Source of the DNA: Spirosoma radiotolerans
Lineage (GTDB): Bacteria > Bacteroidota > Bacteroidia > Cytophagales > Spirosomataceae
Direction: 5' to 3'
Assembly (NCBI RefSeq): GCF_000974425.1
Contig: NZ_CP010429.1
Span: 6,030,501-6,094,500, forward strand
Length of the DNA: 64,000 nt
Shown: piece after piece, positions 26,794-34,735 of the stretch
Layout: each line of letters begins with the position of its first letter
Position numbering within the stretch: position 1 is the stretch's first letter
Notes under the pieces: model-generated
Databases searched by the model: none
What the model saw: the letters and a program-made list of their open reading frames with translations, nothing else
What the model was told of the DNA's origin: nothing
Program-made: the position numbers and the translations under genes

Positions 26794-27045
26794 ATGGAGA
26801 TACAACGCAAAAAACTGGACCCACTGGTCGTCCGCTTCATCGCAACGACGCTTATTCTGGCCGAAGGCAGTACCACCACACTGGCCGTAAAAAATGCGCT
26901 GCGCCAACGTGGTTACGAAGCCCGGCAGGCCGATGTGTCGCAATGGCTATTCGTGATCAGTCTTTGGGAAAACTGGACCATCGACGATAACAACGGCAAA
27001 TTTCGGGTGTTCCACTTTCCGAGGTTCGCCCCCTCGTTGCAATGA
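26794..27045 (+). CDS. small winged-helix-like protein
   Basis: ATG 26794 starts one nucleotide after the PARP-like stop, so the two are translationally coupled; the longer frame from 26686 would overlap the PARP-like gene by over 100 nt. The 83-residue product has RFIATTLILAEG, TTTLAVKNALRQRGYEARQADVSQWLFVIS and a beta-hairpin-like ENWTIDDNNGKFRVFHF. A helix-turn-helix followed by a wing fits this layout. I know no named family. It might be a DNA-binding partner or a regulator of the ADP-ribosyltransferase. Confidence 0.7.
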   Translation: MEIQRKKLDPLVVRFIATTLILAEGSTTTLAVKNALRQRGYEARQADVSQWLFVISLWENWTIDDNNGKFRVFHFPRFAPSLQ

Positions 27046-27403
27046 GACTCTTTATCATCCTTTTTCTGGCAGGTGTATGCAGACGGTGTATCCGTCTCTG
27101 CGTACACCTGCACTTACATACCGTAATCCACAACACTCCGCCACGGCGTACGCTTGCCCCTGTACGAAAGTAAGCCAACCCAATGGCACAGCCGTCTGGC
27201 AACGGGATCCGCTGTCCGCAGAAACGACTATCGTGACTGCGGACAGCGGCTTTTATTTTGTACCAGTCGGTTCGCCATTTCCCGGCGAAAGACCTTCTGA
27301 AAATAATTGATGTTTTTTTTTACGGAAAGAGTACAACGTAAAAAGATTACGTTCTTGTAGTAGTAGATTTGATTCAACAACAAGAACAATAAACACAAAT
27401 ACG
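27046..27403. other. intergenic region with two hairpins and a repeated promoter
   Basis: No gene seen. A hairpin at 27070-27110 (CAGGTGTA/TACACCTG ends) follows the small gene's stop. A second at 27209-27249, arms CCGCTGTCCGCAG and CTGCGGACAGCGG, is followed by CTTTTATTTT and looks like a Rho-independent terminator. The right part holds the promoter and palindrome of paralog B. Confidence 0.65.
27335..27353. promoter_or_regulatory. palindrome AACGTAA-N5-TTACGTT before paralog B
   Basis: AACGTAAAAAGATTACGTT is a perfect 7-5-7 inverted repeat ending 50 nt before the ATG of paralog B. A T-run starts 24 nt upstream of the CGTAA. The core CGTAA-(A)-(A/T)AGA-TTACG is the same as at 25491. Two genes with the same site at the same distance suggest one regulator. 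Confidence 0.7.
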
Positions 27404-27856
27404 ATGAACACTCTTCTCTCCACCCCCCGTGTTTCCCGCCCGGCCCTTGCCAGTCTTCTACACTGGCAGGAGCCACTGGCGACCCGGCTGCGCTTTCGGC
27501 ACGCGTTACCCGGCATGGTAGCCAACCGACTGCTCAATGTGGAGCTGGGACTTTACTTACTGGCCGAACTGGTTCCAATGGCACCGCCCCAGGTTTTGCC
27601 TGATTTATTGACGGGTCACGGCTCTGTTTACCGGAACCGGCCAATCTGGTCGCCCCGGCAGCACCGCGCCTTGAGCCAGGCCCGTATCCTGCTGGCCCCT
27701 TACATGGACCGCACTGCCTGGTACAATGCGCTGGCCAAATACGCCAGTCTGCCCTTGGAATTGCGGACCTACAATTCGCAGGGCACCCTCCGCACCGACG
27801 TGAGTGGATATCTGCTGCGGGAGCGGGTCGGGATGTTTGCGAAGGCTGTGGCGTAG
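27404..27856 (+). CDS. unknown protein, paralog B of the PARP-like module
   Basis: A 150-residue protein, paralog of the one at 25551. Corresponding blocks are NRLLNVELGLYLLAELVPMAPPQVLPDLL, WSPRQHRALSQARILLAPY and LLRERVGMFAKAVA. It has ~20 extra N-terminal residues (RPALASLLHWQEPLATRLRF). It ends with TAG, which shows that TAG is an ordinary stop in this genome. It has its own promoter with the shared palindrome, so it appears to be co-regulated with, but not co-transcribed with, the PARP-like gene. No function is known. Confidence 0.7.
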   Translation: MNTLLSTPRVSRPALASLLHWQEPLATRLRFRHALPGMVANRLLNVELGLYLLAELVPMAPPQVLPDLLTGHGSVYRNRPIWSPRQHRALSQARILLAPYMDRTAWYNALAKYASLPLELRTYNSQGTLRTDVSGYLLRERVGMFAKAVA

Positions 27857-27919
27857 AAGTTGTTCATGACCGGGATAGTTTTTATTCGAATTCACCAATT
27901 CACTTAACCGTATTTGACC

Positions 27920-28270
27920 ATGACATTTCTATCTCTAGAACCCTTTATCCCTTCAGGAACTGATTTTAACAAAGCCAGGCAATTTTTCCAGGCACTCGGG
28001 TTCACAATCAATTGGGATGTGGGTGATTACGTAGGTTTTGAGCGAGATGGATGTAAATTCATTTTACAGAACTACACCAACGCCGAGTTTGCTGAAAACC
28101 TGATGCTGAATGTGCGGATCAGCAACGCCGACGAATTCTGGCAGGAAATAACGGAAAAGCAACTACCCGAAACGTTTGGTATCCGAGTCAGCAAACCAAC
28201 CGACCAACCCTACGGCCGGGAAGTGAATGTAATCGATCTGGCTGGTGTCTGCTGGCATTTTGTGTCGTAG
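27920..28270 (+). CDS. VOC-superfamily (glyoxalase/bleomycin-resistance-like) protein
   Basis: A 116-residue single-domain protein of the vicinal oxygen chelate fold: FIPSGTDFNKARQFFQALGFTINWDVGDYVGFERDGCKFILQ and a second beta-alpha-beta half ending EVNVIDLAGVCWHF. ATG 27920 is used because the TTG at 27914 lies only two codons earlier. Members bind a metal or sequester antibiotics. The usual glyoxalase I metal ligands are not all present, so glyoxalase activity is not claimed. Confidence 0.85.
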   Translation: MTFLSLEPFIPSGTDFNKARQFFQALGFTINWDVGDYVGFERDGCKFILQNYTNAEFAENLMLNVRISNADEFWQEITEKQLPETFGIRVSKPTDQPYGREVNVIDLAGVCWHFVS

Positions 28271-28509
28271 GCCTGTTGGTTTTCTGGTAGCGATTTGAAG
28301 CAGAAACCCCAGCAACGGATAATTGGTCTGACGGCTCCGCGACGTTACGTAATCAGGTGCTTAGTAGTTGACCCGTTCGTTGATCGCCCGCACTTGCGAG
28401 CGGTAAGTTGGGTTTACGTTCAAGATAGGCGACAACCGTATCGAAACCATCGATGAGCAGGGAAGAGGAGAAGTCGTATGGAGTAGGCAAGGGAAATTGG
28501 CAAGCTGTT

Positions 28510-29643
28510 CTATTCGGCTAAAATTGCGTATAATTCCCGATTGATAAAGTAATGATTGCCGCTCACCGTTTTTCGCTCCAACACGCCTAGTTCAACCAAC
28601 TTATTCAGATAGTCACGGGCTGTATTCTCCGCGTACGTTCGATCTTCGGTCAAGTGCCGAATCCGTGTGACCGGTTGAGTAAATATTTTCTGTGCCAGCT
28701 GATCAGGCCGACGAATACCTTTCTGACTGGCCATGATTGCCAATACAGCATCGCGTGCGGCTATGATTCGATTGATTTTTTCGTAGGTCAGATTGGCCGT
28801 CTGCTCTACTGCTCTGAGCATATACAATAACCAGGTCTGCCAGTCTCCCCGTTGCGAAACCCCGGCCAATGCAGAGTAATATTCATCTTTATGATCAACG
28901 ATATAGCGACTTAGATATAAGATTGGATAATCTAATAACCCTTTTTGGGTTAGATAATGGATATTAAAAACACGACCGGTGCGACCATTTCCATCTCTGA
29001 ATGGGTGGATAGCCTCAAACTGAAAGTGCCCAATAGCCATCTTTACTAACGGATCGATTCGGTAAGTCTGATCATCATTCAGGAAGTTTACCAAATTGGA
29101 CAGTTTAGCTTCTAAAACACCCTGTCCTCGTGGTGGCGTATATACAGGCTTACCGGCATTAGGCCCACTCCCACCCTGACGGATATACACTTGTGAGAAG
29201 GCTGGTCGGAATCCTTCACCCGACTGCTTAATCTCCTGAAACGTTTGAATGAAATAATCTAGGGTAAAGCGATTCTGATCCTGCAAGTGGTAATAGCCTT
29301 TCCACAAAGCCTCTCTATAGCGAAGTATTTCTTTGGTAGGTTCAGAAATTTGTTCAACAGTCGTCTCACTGAACGCCCGATACAGTTCATCATCGGTCGT
29401 AAATATATTTTCAATGGCACTGGAATCCTTTGCTTCCTGTAAACTGATGGAGTTAATCAACAGTCCTTGCTTAGGAATTGCCACACTACGTCCCTGCAAA
29501 CGACCCAAAGCCTCTTTAGCCTGCCCTAACTGCTCAAAAACAGCAACCGTCCGATACAAATCAGGATGAATCGGTAAATCGGGTAACGCATTCCAGGGTA
29601 CACTTCGATCTGGATTTATTTGATAAAGCGGTTGGTCAGCCAT
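28510..29643 (-). CDS. Fic-family AMPylase with N-terminal inhibitory helix
   Basis: Transfers AMP, or another phospho-group, to a protein side chain. The catalytic loop is intact: HPFRDGNGRTGR. An inhibitory (S/T)xxxE(G/N) motif occurs in the N-terminal part as SSAIEN, which marks a class II Fic with an intramolecular inhibitory helix. The C-terminal ~90 residues look like a winged helix (AQKIFTQPVTRIRHL, YLNKLVELGVLERK). ATG 29643 is chosen over a GTG three codons earlier. It is the last gene of the minus-strand block behind the methylase, HerA and NurA genes, but a strong inverted repeat separates it from nurA, so it may be transcribed separately. Confidence 0.93.
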   Translation of the reverse strand: MADQPLYQINPDRSVPWNALPDLPIHPDLYRTVAVFEQLGQAKEALGRLQGRSVAIPKQGLLINSISLQEAKDSSAIENIFTTDDELYRAFSETTVEQISEPTKEILRYREALWKGYYHLQDQNRFTLDYFIQTFQEIKQSGEGFRPAFSQVYIRQGGSGPNAGKPVYTPPRGQGVLEAKLSNLVNFLNDDQTYRIDPLVKMAIGHFQFEAIHPFRDGNGRTGRVFNIHYLTQKGLLDYPILYLSRYIVDHKDEYYSALAGVSQRGDWQTWLLYMLRAVEQTANLTYEKINRIIAARDAVLAIMASQKGIRRPDQLAQKIFTQPVTRIRHLTEDRTYAENTARDYLNKLVELGVLERKTVSGNHYFINRELYAILAE

Positions 29644-29654
29644 TAAAATCACCC

Positions 29655-29753
29655 TTTTTTAAGGTTAGCTAGGCAAATGTACCTTAAAAATGACGTCATC
29701 GGTAGTGGCTAACCTTAAAAGTTGACTTTTTTAAGGTTAGCCACTACCGATGA
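29655..29753. promoter_or_regulatory. 25-bp inverted repeat and direct repeats before the Fic gene
   Basis: Arms 29696-29720 and 29729-29753 are perfect 25-bp complements (ends TCATCGGTAGTGG and CCACTACCGATGA) around an 8-nt loop. The word TTTTTTAAGGTTAGC occurs at 29655-29669 and again at 29727-29741. Seen from the minus strand, the stem is a possible nurA terminator, and the repeats are a possible operator for fic. Confidence 0.75.
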
Positions 29754-29772
29754 CATTAAAACTACACGCTTA

Positions 29773-31152
29773 TTAGCGGTGACTTATACCTGCTTTTGCA
29801 ATTAGATCAAGTACTTTACCACCCGGCACAAGGCTTATTGAAGCATGGCGATGGGCTAAAGCAACGGGCACAATCGCATTATCATATAGATCAAGTTCAA
29901 AGTGGCGAATTAGGTCACAGGCCCTCTCAATCAACGATCCGTAATTGCTTAATTCTACTTTAGCTTTCGAGAAAGCTGTTCGTCCTCCTAACCCACTTTT
30001 CACTTCAAATGGATAAGGTAAAGCAAAATTAAAGATGCGCCCTCTTTCTGTCTTAAACAGAAAATCTTGCCCATAATACGACTCATAACCAAAATCCTCA
30101 GTGGCTTTGTCGCTCCCTGTTATGTATTTATGCCGGTACTCATCATCAATCACCCGAATGACTCCCGGTGGAAGAAATTTTTCCAGTAATCGGGCATGAT
30201 CCATAACTATACCTGTTTTTTGTAACCCCATGATTAAAAGGGGATCGAAGCCCAACGACTGAAGCTTTTGGTTAGCCCTATAAATCAGTTTCATAATTCT
30301 TGGCTGCCACTTAGCAGGCTCACCGAAGAGCGCTAAAGGCCCATCCATCACGAAAGCAACCTTACCTAACGATGCAGGATCAGCTTCAATCAATTCTGTG
30401 ATGAAGGCAACCAGCAATAAATGCTCAACGGCATTCATCATACGCGTCATTGCACTTGTATTATTTCCGAAGTCGCTTATCCCCTCATGAAGACGAAGTG
30501 CGTCTGTTGCATAAATAATAGATCCACAAGCTTTACAAGTATGTGTTTGTTGTTGTGGCGTAAATACAAAATCTTCAACCAATGACTCACATGAGTGCGA
30601 TGGACAAGTCTTGATTCTTATTTTACCATCATTGAGTGCAAATAAGGTTTCGGTCAGCACCATTTTATTTGCTTCATCGCGTCGGTTTGCAGTAAGTTGG
30701 TCATATACGGCATGACGAAAGCCATCGCGAACATTAGCTGCTCCTTTGTAGCATACATTGCTCCCTGGCATTACGAAAGTAATTGGTTTCGCATTGCGAT
30801 GCATATCTGCTACTTTGAATGGATCAACGAAACGCGAACCAGGAGCAATTAATTCAGCATATTTATCCATCACAATCAGCACATGACTCACTTTAATAAA
30901 GCCAAGCTGTGTACTAGGCAGTTTATCATTAACAGGGGTATCACTCTTGCTTGCATCGGAAGCAACTACGAACCTTGGCAGTCGTGAAGGATCACCTGAT
31001 GGAGCGGGCATAAATGATGAAGCCATACTCTCTGCTTCCTCATCAGAAGGAGGCTTCAAATACTCACAATTTTGTAAAAAGTTTTGAACATCTGGATTTC
31101 GAACAAAATCAGAATGCCCACCTTTACCGGCCGTTTGATTACTGTAAGGCAT
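29773..31152 (-). CDS. nurA: NurA-like nuclease with zinc-ribbon insertion
   Basis: Predicted 5'-3' nuclease of the NurA family, which forms a ring that works with the HerA ATPase on DNA ends. The two conserved acidic blocks are visible: Asp66 in FVVASDASKS and Asp270 in AFVMDGPLALFG. A zinc-ribbon insertion lies between them, Cys183/Cys188 in CPSHSC and Cys206/Cys209 in CKAC. A conserved tail is PVALAHRHASIS near residue 430. The start ATG overlaps the HerA stop by 1 nt (TAATG), showing tight coupling with herA. The gene is AT-richer than the rest of the window, consistent with recent acquisition. Confidence 0.85.
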   Translation of the reverse strand: MPYSNQTAGKGGHSDFVRNPDVQNFLQNCEYLKPPSDEEAESMASSFMPAPSGDPSRLPRFVVASDASKSDTPVNDKLPSTQLGFIKVSHVLIVMDKYAELIAPGSRFVDPFKVADMHRNAKPITFVMPGSNVCYKGAANVRDGFRHAVYDQLTANRRDEANKMVLTETLFALNDGKIRIKTCPSHSCESLVEDFVFTPQQQTHTCKACGSIIYATDALRLHEGISDFGNNTSAMTRMMNAVEHLLLVAFITELIEADPASLGKVAFVMDGPLALFGEPAKWQPRIMKLIYRANQKLQSLGFDPLLIMGLQKTGIVMDHARLLEKFLPPGVIRVIDDEYRHKYITGSDKATEDFGYESYYGQDFLFKTERGRIFNFALPYPFEVKSGLGGRTAFSKAKVELSNYGSLIERACDLIRHFELDLYDNAIVPVALAHRHASISLVPGGKVLDLIAKAGISHR

Positions 31153-33206
31153 TAGATTTTACCGTTCTGTGAGTTAATTTTTATGATTTCTTCTTTAATC
31201 TCACTCGGTGTAAATCGGTTGATTTGAGTTGGAATCACAAACGGAGCGGATAGCGTTTTTATACGGGCAAAACCTACATCCTGTGCAGATTTTAGTGAAC
31301 GTAGAAAATCACCGAAATCATAAAATTTGCCTAATGACCTTAACTCATCATCGTTATTCAAGTGAGTAACAAACCAATTTTCCGTATTAGCCAAGATGTT
31401 AGGGTGTACAGAGGACGGTTCTTGGGTAGCGTAAACGAAAGCGATTTTTGCCTTTGCCCCTTCTTTCGCAATTCTTGGCCAGGTATCAGTTAGTTTTGCA
31501 TCCCTACCAATCAGGTTGTGTGCCTCCTCGACGTAAATAACAATATTTATCGGCTGTGCTCCACTATTAAGTACGTCAAATTGTCGATTAAAAACGGCTA
31601 CTGCCACTCGTTTAGACAATGTTTCACGTATTGATACAGGACCAGCCGAAAGGTCAAGAATTACAATTTGTCCATCATATAGTAAGCCTAAAATTTCCTG
31701 TACTACGTCACCTTGACGAGAATTTGAGTGATAATCAACATACTCTTGTAGCTGTCGATAACCACGAATATATGTTCCGCCTGAACTCTCATTTACAAGT
31801 ATATTTAGATAGGCTTCTAATGAGCTATCAACCCAACCACGGCCGCTACTTGACGGCAAGGGAGAAGCACGGTTGACTTGTCTAGCTGCTGTAAACCAAA
31901 CTGTAGCCTGATCAAGCGTTAGTTGATAAAACTGTTGATTATTTCCTCGTGATATTGTGGAAGGGAAATCTGCTGGTAGTTGTACCTGAACAAGGTTAAC
32001 GACTTGCTGACTTACGGGAAATTCAACTTTGAAATTTTTGGGAGATGGATAATGCGCGGCATGTAGTACACAGTAAAAAACAGCTCTCCTAACCTGCCAT
32101 CTATTATGTGGACTATGCTCTCTTGGATCCGGTTCATCCAGGGAACTTGTAAGAAATGTTGTAATATCTTGAGCATTACCGCGTGTTTCTCTTGATAATT
32201 GCTCAAGTAGCCCTAGTGCAATATTAGGCTGTTCGTAGAAATTAATTCGTAAATCACGAAAATGTTGTCTATCTGGAGTGTCAATTGCTCTATAACAGAC
32301 TGTATTACTAAACACATCTGCGATTGAGCTGCCATCATCTTGCGAAGTAGCATTTGCATATTCGCCATTAATATCGAAAATAAGCTGTCCTATCTTGATA
32401 CCGTCTGTCAAAGCTGCTAGAGCTACGGCTGATACCGTAGTTTTCACAGTGTTCGATTTCCCTGTACGGGTCATACCAAGTACAGCGGTACGTCTTGCCA
32501 GAAAATCAGAAGGCTGAATCTGTACGTCAACTAAATCTTCAGTTTTCGCGCGATGCATACGGGCGGTAGACGTGTATCGAACTGTACCAATGTTAATAGG
32601 AGACGGAATACTGTTAAAACCAGCTTTACGTGAATCATCCTCAGCCTTTTGCTTTACTTCAGGATTAACATGGTTAACAATTGTCTTGAGGGCATTGCCC
32701 ATAGGCTTGTAAGCACGTAAGCGAGACAATGTCATAAAATTCTCAATATCACTACCTAAACGCAGTTTACCATCTTGCATGTAGAATGTTCCAAGAATAC
32801 GGCATCGCAAACCGCCCGTCTGTAGTTCAGCATGAGTGATTGGGTCCATGCCATCGTTTATATCGCCCGGCAACTTTTCATCAGCAGTGCGTCGCTGGTG
32901 ATGCTCAATACGAGTTCTTACAAAATCCCCATCTTGTGGCAAACTAGCTGGCTCAAGAACTCGTAACAGCAACACTTCTTTGTCTATATTATCGGCATTG
33001 TGAAACTTTTCGGGATTAAAGCCAGCGGCTATCAAAAAAGAATTATGCGGAATGCCATCAACTCCGTGTTTCCATGCATCATTCGTCAGTACTAGTACCT
33101 CATCGAAACGCATCCCATATACGTACCCAACAAAGGTCTTGTTAAAATCACCCAATAATTTTACTAAATCGTTGTCACCAGCAATCTGATTAAGATGGTT
33201 AAGCAT
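31152..33206 (-). CDS. herA: HerA-like DNA translocase ATPase
   Basis: A 684-residue FtsK/HerA-superfamily P-loop ATPase, probably a hexameric ring that pumps DNA into the partner nuclease. The N-terminal ~160 residues fit a HAS barrel. Walker A is GMTRTGKSNT (~244-253) and Walker B is IVIYVEEAHNLIGRD (~554-568), with an expected sensor region AFVYATQEPSSVHPNI and the C-terminal DDELRSLGKFYDF typical of HerA. It begins 28 bp after the methylase stop and its stop overlaps the nurA start by one nucleotide. Gene order dam-herA-nurA is unlike the usual archaeal repair operons and more like restriction or defence modules. Confidence 0.9.
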   Translation of the reverse strand: MLNHLNQIAGDNDLVKLLGDFNKTFVGYVYGMRFDEVLVLTNDAWKHGVDGIPHNSFLIAAGFNPEKFHNADNIDKEVLLLRVLEPASLPQDGDFVRTRIEHHQRRTADEKLPGDINDGMDPITHAELQTGGLRCRILGTFYMQDGKLRLGSDIENFMTLSRLRAYKPMGNALKTIVNHVNPEVKQKAEDDSRKAGFNSIPSPINIGTVRYTSTARMHRAKTEDLVDVQIQPSDFLARRTAVLGMTRTGKSNTVKTTVSAVALAALTDGIKIGQLIFDINGEYANATSQDDGSSIADVFSNTVCYRAIDTPDRQHFRDLRINFYEQPNIALGLLEQLSRETRGNAQDITTFLTSSLDEPDPREHSPHNRWQVRRAVFYCVLHAAHYPSPKNFKVEFPVSQQVVNLVQVQLPADFPSTISRGNNQQFYQLTLDQATVWFTAARQVNRASPLPSSSGRGWVDSSLEAYLNILVNESSGGTYIRGYRQLQEYVDYHSNSRQGDVVQEILGLLYDGQIVILDLSAGPVSIRETLSKRVAVAVFNRQFDVLNSGAQPINIVIYVEEAHNLIGRDAKLTDTWPRIAKEGAKAKIAFVYATQEPSSVHPNILANTENWFVTHLNNDDELRSLGKFYDFGDFLRSLKSAQDVGFARIKTLSAPFVIPTQINRFTPSEIKEEIIKINSQNGKI

Positions 33207-33234
33207 AGGATTGGATAGAATTAAAAATAAAAGA

Positions 33235-34218
33235 TCAAAAGGTTTCGGTTACTAAAAGCCTTTCTGCAATTGGTATTCTGAGAGGGCCATCAACGCCCGT
33301 GAAAGCCGCATCAAGCGGTCCTATTATAGTTAGTCCTACATGTGGTCTTCGTTCATTTTGGACAGGCTGTTGCGGTAAGATATGATTACTAAAAACGAGT
33401 TCTCGTCCTACAAAACTTGCTCCACCTATTGGATGAGTAGAATAGGTCTGGTCCATTACCCGACCATCGATACCATCAAGATTTTCATAGAGCGAGCGTA
33501 CCTCTGGAGCATCATCGTAGGACAACAACCACGGCGAGTCTAATTGTCTTAAAAAATTGCGCATTTTCCGATGCGCCTTTTCATCAAGTAGATGGCCATA
33601 TAATTGTTCAGCTCGGTGGTAGTAAGGTGGATCAAGATAGAGGTATGAATTGTTTATTCTGTTGTAGCGAGTACAGAATTTCCTCCAATCAACACTGTCC
33701 GTTCTTTCAACCTGCATTCGTAAATCATTTAGCTTAAGAATTTTTTCAATTAGTTTGCCTCGGTTAAAACGAACATCAAGAGTTCTGTTCACTTGTCCCC
33801 AGCCACCAATTGGGCCTGCTTTATGAATAATTCCGTTAAAGCTCGTACGATTTAGAAAAAGACATTTCCATGCAGCTTCTCTGACATTATTTGGTTGCAG
33901 GTTTTTCTGACGACGCCATTCTTCTAAGGAGATATCGACTGACTCAATCTGCCGAATGAGCCATTCCAAATCGTCTCTTGACCTACGTCCCTTACCAAAA
34001 ACAATTTTCCAAAAGCTGGACACGAGCGGATCTATATCGTTGATAGCTATCCGTTGAACTTTCTTAGCTTCTAACAGAGCAATTGAAACACCAGCTCCAC
34101 CACAAAATGGCTCAGCAAACACCTCAACGGGGTTTTCTAAAAGAGATAATGCTGATAGAATAAATTTAGTAAAGCGGGTCTTACCCCCTGGATAGCGTAA
34201 TGGTGATGTAGAAGTCAT
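33235..34218 (-). CDS. D12-class DNA adenine methyltransferase (Dam-like)
   Basis: S-adenosylmethionine-dependent N6-adenine methylase, 327 residues. Motif order is that of the alpha class: PLRYPGGKTRF, FAEPFCGGAGVSIALL (SAM binding), then LYLDPPYYHR (catalytic DPPY). The recognition site is not readable from sequence; relatives recognise GATC, which is frequent in this window. It heads the methylase-HerA-NurA operon, the natural place for a self-protecting methylase. A 9-3-9 palindrome lies 41 bp upstream of its start. Base composition is lower in GC than flanking genes. Confidence 0.9.
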   Translation of the reverse strand: MTSTSPLRYPGGKTRFTKFILSALSLLENPVEVFAEPFCGGAGVSIALLEAKKVQRIAINDIDPLVSSFWKIVFGKGRRSRDDLEWLIRQIESVDISLEEWRRQKNLQPNNVREAAWKCLFLNRTSFNGIIHKAGPIGGWGQVNRTLDVRFNRGKLIEKILKLNDLRMQVERTDSVDWRKFCTRYNRINNSYLYLDPPYYHRAEQLYGHLLDEKAHRKMRNFLRQLDSPWLLSYDDAPEVRSLYENLDGIDGRVMDQTYSTHPIGGASFVGRELVFSNHILPQQPVQNERRPHVGLTIIGPLDAAFTGVDGPLRIPIAERLLVTETF

Positions 34219-34258
34219 TAATAAAGGAACAGGAATCTTCAGGTATAAACTTATCAGT

Positions 34259-34279
34259 AGAAGAACACAGTGTTCTTCT
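34259..34279. promoter_or_regulatory. 9-3-9 palindrome upstream of the methylase operon
   Basis: AGAAGAACA, spacer CAG, TGTTCTTCT: a perfect inverted repeat 40 bp before the methylase ATG (34218, minus strand). Upstream on the minus strand, TAAAATTTG preceded by TTG about 17 nt earlier resembles a Bacteroidota promoter. The site is placed like an operator for a repressor or controller protein, but no controller gene is adjacent. Confidence 0.55.
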
Positions 34280-34390
34280 GTTACCTAAAATATTTTCACA
34301 TCATCAAATTTTACTTTTAAAAAGCCTTCACAACCATCTTTATATCACAAATTGTAACGTTGACATGACGGAATTAGCGAAATGACATCT

Positions 34391-34699
34391 TCACTCATAA
34401 ATAGCTGTTTTTGTCCGCTCAAGCATGGCAATGAAGTATGGGTTTTTCAACGACCGCTCCGTAACCAGATCGACCGGACGTTTCAAGACCGTTTCCAGGG
34501 CGTGCGCAATGGTAAAGTAATTGTCTCCATATTGGATGGGATCCAGCGTGTCGTCGAAAGCAATCAATAGATCGATGTCACTAGCGTCGTTGAATTGTTC
34601 TGTACAAACAGAGCCAAATGCATAGGCCCTCTTGACGCCATTTGCGCGCAAAATTTGAGTAACGACGGGCAGTTTATTCGCTAGCGTGGCGTTGATCAT
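34391..34699 (-). CDS. orphan MNT-type nucleotidyltransferase
   Basis: A 102-residue minimal nucleotidyltransferase: AYAFGSVCTEQFNDASDIDLLIAFDD contains the GS-x9-(D/S)D-x-D motif and PVDLVTERSL the third acidic strand. MntA-type proteins act as antitoxins by adding AMP to partner HEPN toxins. No HEPN gene lies next to it: the 172 bp to the methylase gene hold no ORF of that length and the other side is a histidine kinase. So it is an orphan, or its partner is elsewhere. It is on the same strand as the defence genes. Confidence 0.87.
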   Translation of the reverse strand: MINATLANKLPVVTQILRANGVKRAYAFGSVCTEQFNDASDIDLLIAFDDTLDPIQYGDNYFTIAHALETVLKRPVDLVTERSLKNPYFIAMLERTKTAIYE

Positions 34700-34735
34700 G
34701 TCAATGGGTTTTGGCTGTAAGTATAACGAAACTCC

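Noticed and set aside
28371-28509. Minus-strand open stretch with protein-like text (LIDGFDTVVAYLERKPNL) downstream of fic
   Set aside because: Only ~45 codons, no start within a supported frame and no family match; could be a gene remnant, but evidence is too thin.
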